Made by a program: the position numbers and the translations under genes. Under the pieces are notes generated by a model. It worked only from the letters and a program-made list of their open reading frames with translations, was not told the origin of the DNA and made no database searches. Of a stretch of DNA of 64,000 bases, positions 59,796 to 64,000 are shown piece after piece; the first letter of the stretch is position 1, and every line of letters begins with the position of its first letter. This stretch comes from Antarctobacter aquimaris (lineage in GTDB: Bacteria; Pseudomonadota; Alphaproteobacteria; Rhodobacterales; Rhodobacteraceae), in NCBI RefSeq assembly GCF_900184945.1, contig NZ_FXYF01000003.1:248001-312000 (forward strand), given 5' to 3'.

Positions 59796-61013
59796 GTTCG
59801 ACTTGATCAGCACGCAGGTCGCGGTCTGCGTGTTGTACATGCCGCACTGGAGGTCTTTCCAGTTGGACTCGAGCACCGCCGATTCCGGCAGGAAGTCGGC
59901 CCAGGCGTCGCCCGGGACCGGATCGGTCGATGAGATGATGCCGAACTGGCCGTGGGCGCGGATCTGGCCGATCAGCACCGGCTTGGACAGGTGGTGGATC
60001 ACGCCCGTCACGGCGGTGCCGCCAGTCAGGTTCGGGAACTCCTGGCCCCACATCGCCGACCGCACGGCGTGACATCGGTGGTGCCGGCGGCGGTGACCGC
60101 GTTCACCCGCATGTTGAAGCTTATGCAATGCGCTTCCATTGTGTCGGTGGTCACGCGCTTCTCGTCGCCGATGAAGGCGGGCCAGGTCTTGATGAACTCG
60201 GCATTGGCGTCGGAGTCGGCCGACATGTAGTAGGTTCACGCGGCCAGATGGGCGACGAGGTTGGAGGTGTCGAGGCCCGAACACTCTTCCTCACCCACCG
60301 AGAAGGCGACGGGGATGTCGTCGGCCGAGATGCCGGCAATTGCCAGCCCCTAGCAGAAGCCGATGTTGGCGTCGGCGTTGATGGTCGAGATCACGCCGAC
60401 CTGCTTGCCGTCAGCGCCCGGCGCCTTGACGTCACCGACGATGGTCGCCCAGTCGCAATGGCCGAAGGGGTGTCGTTGACAAAGATGTCCCCGGCGGCAA
60501 TGCCCTCGGACTTCAGGTCGTTCTCGAGGGTGTTGTTGAAGGTGCGCGGGTAGACGTAGTGGTTCCGAGCAGGGCGTACTTTTCGACGCCCAGTTTCTTG
60601 AGGAAGCCGTCGACGGCCGGGATCGCCTGCCGGTTTTATGCGGCGCCGGTGTAGAAGACGTTCCTGGACGATACCCCGCCTTCGCCCTGTGCCGGGTAGA
60701 AAAGCAGGCCGTTCAGTTCCTTGATGACCGGCAGCACGGACTTGCGCGACACCGAGGCCCAGTTGCCGAACATCACGTCGCCGTTGTGCGCGGTCAGCAG
60801 GTTGCGCGCCTATTCGGCAAACGGGGGCCAGTCGGAAGCCGGGTCGACCACCTGCATCAGCATGGGGTTCTCGAGCGTCGTGTCCGAGATGGCCATCGTT
60901 CCGGACAGCGAGTGCAGGACACCGACCTTGATGGGGCAATCCTGGGCGCTGGCGCCGCTTGCGATGATCGCCAGCGCGGCGGCGCCGGACAGCAGTTTGG
61001 TGACACGATTCAC
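59796..61013 (-). pseudogene. urtA: Decayed urea-type ABC transporter substrate-binding protein gene (urtA/fmdD family)
   Basis: Read across frames, the remnant shows a signal peptide, [135 protein letters not shown] and GDAWADFLPE. These are all UrtA/FmdD family blocks. In-frame stops lie at 60810-60812, 60636-60638, 60350-60352 and 60236-60238. Single-base losses occur near 60565, 60470 and 60072. About 20 residues are missing after ENPMLM. The flanking urease remnants favour urea rather than formamide as the former ligand. Confidence 0.85.
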
Positions 61014-61380
61014 TCCTGTCTCCCCGCTTGTGTCCCTTGGTGCGGAACATCCCTCCGCCTGGCGCCCTTGTCCGCAGGGTCATGTTGCATCCAGTGTGGC
61101 GGCCGGAACGATCTGCGACCCAATCGGGTCGCCATACGCGCCTTCTCCGAAATCGTGGCAGCGGGCGCCCCGAACCATCTGGCGCAACTGCCCGTGGTCA
61201 ATCCCGCGGCGGTTTAGCTGTTGGACTGCGGCGATTTGGTGACTGTTTGGGCGGTATCGGCGGGTCCTGGTCGTTTTTCGGGCATGCGGTCCCGGTTTGT
61301 GGGGCTGATGTGCAGCCTTCCAGTTGCCGTTGCGTGAACAGGGTGCCGGTATCGGCCGCAGGTTGATCTTCGGACAGACA
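61014..61380. other. Region between the divergent urtA and ureD remnants
   Basis: These 367 bases would have held the divergent promoters of the lost urea genes. A short plus-strand frame at about 61100-61218 (translating to FSEIVAAGAPNHLAQLPVVN) looks protein-like and could be another gene fragment, but I cannot assign it. I see no complete gene. Confidence 0.4.
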
Positions 61381-61737
61381 ATGACACGCCCTTTGCGGAT
61401 GAACGAGGCATCGAGGACCCTGGATGCCGCCATGGCTGGGGTGGCCATGCAGCGCAGGCGCGTTTCGCTGATCCTGAGCACCCAGGCCCGGAGACCGGTC
61501 TGGGCGATCGAGCGTCTGCGCAGGTCCGGCCGCCCGCGGGCGCTGTTCCGGTGCCGCGCCGGGGCGGGGGTGCTCCTGACGCTGACCAGGCAGGCGGCCG
61601 AGCGAATTTATCGCGCTGCGCTGGACGTGGCGCGGGGCGACACCCGCCTGACCGCATGGTCCTGCGGCGCAGCCTGCTGCCGGTTCCCGACCGGCTCGGC
61701 CGGGCCACCCTGCCGATTTCCAGGAGACTTGGACGAC
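61381..61737 (+). pseudogene. ureD: Remnant of urease accessory protein gene ureD
   Basis: The frame includes MQRRRVSLILSTQARRPVWA and, further on, TRQAAERIYRAALDVARGDT. The second block matches the UreD consensus TTQAAERIYR. The middle of UreD, the usual LPQET segment and the C-terminal half are missing, leaving about 120 residues instead of about 270. It leads directly to the ureA remnant, which is the normal gene order. Boundaries are approximate. Confidence 0.6.
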
Positions 61738-61929
61738 ATGCAACTGACCCCGCACGAAAGGGACACGCTGTTGGTCACGATGGCCGCCAAGGTGGCGCGG
61801 AAGCGGCTGGCCCGCGGCGTGAGCTGAACTACCCCGAGGCGATTGCGCTGATCACCGATGCGGTGGTCGCGGGCGCGCGAAGGCCGCTCCGTCGCCGACC
61901 TGATGCAGGTGGACAGCCCGGTCCGGTGA
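61738..61929 (+). pseudogene. ureA: Frameshifted remnant of urease gamma subunit gene
   Basis: ATG 61738 begins MQLTPHERDTLLVTMAAKVA, then RKRLARGV, clear UreA sequence. A single-base loss near 61822 brings a stop at 61825-61827. In the next frame the protein continues LNYPEAIALITDAVVAGAR, and after another loss near 61881, EGRSVADLMQ. The C-terminal third is gone. AGGAGA still precedes the start. Confidence 0.88.
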
Positions 61930-62006
61930 CTTTTGACTGTTTTCCAAGAAGACCCCAAGGAAACAGGGAATAGAAAGTTGATCGCACCGGGGGCGGTCAT
62001 GGACTC

Positions 62007-62096
62007 ATGCACCCGCAAGGCGCCGAAGTCTGGCTGGCGCTGGCGGCCGGGGCATTGCTGGTCGTGGCCGCCCTGGTGTCCTGGTGCCGCAGATGA
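62007..62096 (+). CDS. 29-residue membrane peptide between ureA and ureB remnants
   Basis: A short open frame, MHPQGAEVWLALAAGALLVV followed by AALVSWCRR, with one membrane segment. Its stop overlaps the ureB start as ATGA. Small genes between urease genes are common in related bacteria, so this may be an intact survivor or the tail of a larger lost gene. I do not know a function. Confidence 0.35.
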   Translation: MHPQGAEVWLALAAGALLVVAALVSWCRR

Positions 62097-62409
62097 TCCC
62101 TGGCGAGGTCTTTCCTGCCGAGGGCATAACGACCCTGAACGCGGCGCGCGGGACGGTTCCCTGAAGGAGTCCAGCACCGGCGACCGGCCGATGCAGGTCG
62201 GCTCGCCCTGCCATTTCGCCGAGGCGACCCCGGTACCGGACTTTGACCACGCGGCGGCGCGCGGCTGGCGGCTGGACATCGCGGCGGGAACGGCGGGGCG
62301 GTTCGAGCCGGGGCAGGCGCGCGAAGTGTGTCTGGTGCCGGTCTCCTGCGCGACAAGGATCTACGAATTCAATCAGCACGTGACGGGCGCGCTGGACGGA
62401 GCCCCCTGA
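62093..62409 (+). pseudogene. ureB: Frameshifted remnant of urease beta subunit gene
   Basis: ATG 62093 gives MIPGEVFPAEGITTLNAARG and then a stop. After a single-base shift near 62155, the next frame continues STGDRPMQVGSPCHFAEATP, FDHAAARGWRLDIAAGTAG and RFEPGQAREVCLVPV, up to TGA at 62409. Total length matches UreB but for one base. The usual SHYHF reads SPCHF, a further sign of relaxed constraint. No ureC follows; the next gene starts 51 bp on and is unrelated. Confidence 0.9.
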
Positions 62410-62459
62410 GTCGGCAGAGAGTGGTCACACGAACGGGACCAAACAGGGAGACCCAGACC

Positions 62460-63275
62460 ATGTGTGATGTATGCGTGATGAATGCCGTCAAGGACAGGAT
62501 GCTGTCGCGGCGGTCCTTCTTCAAGGCGGGCGCCGTCGCGGGCGCGGGCGCCATGCTGGGCGCGGGAGCGTCGCCGGCCTTTGCCGCCGCGCATGGCGGG
62601 GTGCGGGACATGACCCACACCTATGACGAGACCTTTCCGACCTATTTCGGCGCGCCGGGGATCTCCTATGACAAGGGCTTCGATTTCGCCAAGGACGGGT
62701 TCAACCTCTACAGCCTGACCGTGAACGAACACACCGGCACCCATGTCGACGCGCCGCTGCACTTTTCGGCGGACGGCCAGTCGGTGGACGAGATCCCGGT
62801 CGAAAACCTCGTCTGCCCGCTGGTCAAGATCGACATCGCCGCCCGCGCGGCCGAGGATCCGGACGCCATGGTGACGCCGGACGACATCAAGGCCTGGATC
62901 GCGGCGCATGGCGAGATCCCGGCAGGGGCCTGCGTGGCGATGGATTCGGGCTGGGCCGCCAAGGTGGCCACCGATGGCTTTCGCAACGCCGACGCCGCAG
63001 GGGTGATGCATTTCCCGGGCTTCCACGTCGAGGCGGCGCAGATGCTGATCGAGGAGACGGGCACGGTGGCGATCGCGGTGGACACGCTGTCGCTGGACCC
63101 CGGCAACTCGACCACCTTTGCGACCCATTACGCCTGGCTGCCGACCAATCGCTACGGCATCGAGAACCTGGCCAACCTGGGCAACGTGCCCGCCGCCGGG
63201 GCGACGCTGATTGTCGGCGCGCCGAAGCACGGCCGCGGCTCGGGTGGTCCGGCGCGCATCTTTGCGATGGTCTGA
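62460..63275 (+). CDS. Cyclase-family (kynurenine formamidase-like) metal hydrolase, Tat-exported
   Basis: A 271-residue protein of the cyclase family (PF04199). A Tat signal (LSRRSFFKAGAVAGAGAMLG) is preceded by CDVCVMN. The metal motif is EHTGTHVDAPLHF, with later family blocks CVAMDSGWAAK and FPGFHVEAAQML. Kynurenine formamidases and isatin hydrolases share these motifs; export is unusual for the former. It overlaps the next gene by one base (TGATG), so the two act as a unit. Confidence 0.88.
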   Translation: MCDVCVMNAVKDRMLSRRSFFKAGAVAGAGAMLGAGASPAFAAAHGGVRDMTHTYDETFPTYFGAPGISYDKGFDFAKDGFNLYSLTVNEHTGTHVDAPLHFSADGQSVDEIPVENLVCPLVKIDIAARAAEDPDAMVTPDDIKAWIAAHGEIPAGACVAMDSGWAAKVATDGFRNADAAGVMHFPGFHVEAAQMLIEETGTVAIAVDTLSLDPGNSTTFATHYAWLPTNRYGIENLANLGNVPAAGATLIVGAPKHGRGSGGPARIFAMV

Positions 63276-63670
63276 TGGCGACGGTCCGTCTTCTGAGCGA
63301 CGAGGAGGCCAGCGCCGAGGCGCTGGCCGTCTTCGACGACATCCGCGCGGTGCGGGGCACCGACTATGTCAACAATTTTTGGCGCGCGCTGGCGCATGAC
63401 CCGGCGCTGCTGAAGGCGACCTGGGAGCGGCTGAAGGTGGTGATGGCGCCCGGCGCGCTGGACCCACTGGTCAAGGAGATGCTCTACATCGCCGTCTCGG
63501 CCAGCAACGGCTGCGAGTATTGCGCCCATTCCCATACCGCGAGCGCGCGGGCCAAGGGCATGACGCCCGAGATGTACGGCGAACTGCTGGCTGTCCTCGG
63601 GATGGCGAACCAGACCAACGCGCTGGCGAGCGCCTTGCAGGTGCCGGTGGACGAGGCTTTTCAGGCGTGA
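63275..63670 (+). CDS. Carboxymuconolactone decarboxylase / AhpD-like protein
   Basis: A 131-residue protein of the CMD/AhpD fold. The redox motif is CEYCAHSHTASARAKGM (CxxC followed by His), with Glu in LVKEMLYIAVSASNGC. These proteins act as alkyl-hydroperoxide-linked thiol reductases. It is translationally coupled to the exported cyclase-family gene, but has no signal peptide itself. Confidence 0.88.
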   Translation: MATVRLLSDEEASAEALAVFDDIRAVRGTDYVNNFWRALAHDPALLKATWERLKVVMAPGALDPLVKEMLYIAVSASNGCEYCAHSHTASARAKGMTPEMYGELLAVLGMANQTNALASALQVPVDEAFQA

Positions 63671-63789
63671 CGTTCGGTGATGAGCACGACAGAGCCGGGC
63701 TGACCCCGACCGCGGCTTGGGAGTGAAGCCCCCGCCCCGGGGGGGGTGGTCGGGGGGGGGGGCCGGTGTGCCGCCGGGCCGGGCCTTAC
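63671..63789. other. G-rich intergenic stretch with long homopolymers
   Basis: The region includes runs of eight and eleven G (about 63739-63762) after CCCCCGCCCC. It resembles a degenerate copy of the GC hairpin repeat seen at 51.5 kb. Homopolymer length here may be unreliable. Confidence 0.4.
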
Positions 63790-63876
63790 TTACCACCAGC
63801 CACGCCATTGGCCGAGGATGGTCAATATGAAAACCGTGTAGGCGATGGCCTGGAGCCAGAAGGCGGTGGTCGACAT
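63790..63876 (-). CDS. Possible 28-residue membrane peptide
   Basis: An open frame reads MSTTAFWLQAIAYTVFILTI and LGQWRGWW. It would form one membrane helix with a Trp-rich end. The upstream sequence has only a weak GAAAG ribosome site. The A/T-rich sequence just upstream (63880-64000) could hold its promoter. I do not recognise a family. Confidence 0.35.
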   Translation of the reverse strand: MSTTAFWLQAIAYTVFILTILGQWRGWW

Positions 63877-64000
63877 TGGGGTGCTTTCAGCTTTGTTTTG
63901 GCGAGCTCAAATTAAAGGCGCTTTTCTAAATCTGCATGTTGTTAAATTTTTATCTCTATTGACCCACTAACTGAAAATCAGTTGCCTCACGTGAAATCTC
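63877..64000. other. A/T-rich sequence at window end
   Basis: Base composition drops sharply from the local average. The hairpin ACTGA-AAA-TCAGT lies near 63971-63983. It is probably a promoter region for genes on either side. No gene is visible within the window. Confidence 0.4.

Noticed and set aside
59499-62409. Sequencing error as the cause of the broken urea genes
   Set aside because: Nonsense substitutions, internal deletions and missing thirds of genes accompany the one-base shifts on both strands, while over 50 other genes in the window are intact. Errors alone would not cluster this way.

Overview
The window is a high-GC chromosomal segment that looks like a marine or soil Rhodobacteraceae (Roseobacter-type alphaproteobacterium). 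The evidence is an F1-only atpHAGDC operon with no F0 genes beside it, dnaX close to the SRP RNA gene, Tat signals of the S/D-RR type, a DUF2125 protein, a fused IolC-DUF2090 protein in the inositol operon, and GC-rich intergenic hairpin repeats of a kind common in this family. Genes are densely packed with many ATGA, GTGA and TGATG overlaps. I see no tRNA, rRNA, CRISPR array, insertion sequence or prophage.

Layout. 0-8.5 kb: 5' end of dnaX, a zinc metallopeptidase, an ankyrin protein, a phosphatase-like protein whose catalytic Cys is Ser, SRP RNA, an RNA methyltransferase, a hydrolase/isomerase pair, prs, and a small cytochrome c preceded by an FNR-type box. 8.5-24.8 kb: a lectin-like protein, an MFS pump, atpHAGDC, a methyltransferase/gloB divergent pair, clpA coupled to an M23 peptidase gene, and a MotA/MotB-like pair in which the B subunit carries about 950 residues of predicted coiled coil. 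24.8-33 kb: ChaC, DUF2125, a cyclic-nucleotide phosphodiesterase, NudC, an SRPBCC protein, a DUF4198 protein and an FAD-linked dehydrogenase.

33-43 kb is a myo-inositol catabolism locus: iolC(-DUF2090)-osmC-iolD-iolE-small membrane protein-phyH-iolB on the minus strand, a LacI-type regulator upstream, and a divergent Gfo/Idh/MocA dehydrogenase. 43-50 kb holds FkbM and MarR genes and a three-gene exported operon: a trypsin-like protease with SH3 domains, a di-haem cytochrome with a DUF4384 domain, and an OmpA-type protein. I consider this the best candidate for an undescribed system. 50-59.4 kb: an amino-acid ABC transporter, a metallophosphoesterase, an aldo/keto reductase, a DUF411 protein, a dimethylglycine/sarcosine dehydrogenase-type flavoenzyme and a soluble globin-coupled chemoreceptor.

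59.5-62.4 kb is a graveyard of urea-use genes: a urtA remnant running into a urtB remnant on the minus strand, and ureD, ureA and ureB remnants on the plus strand. They carry at least four in-frame stops and several single-base frameshifts, and no ureC follows. Beyond the ruins lie an intact Tat-exported cyclase and an AhpD-like protein, then a G-rich and finally AT-rich end with one possible 28-residue membrane peptide.
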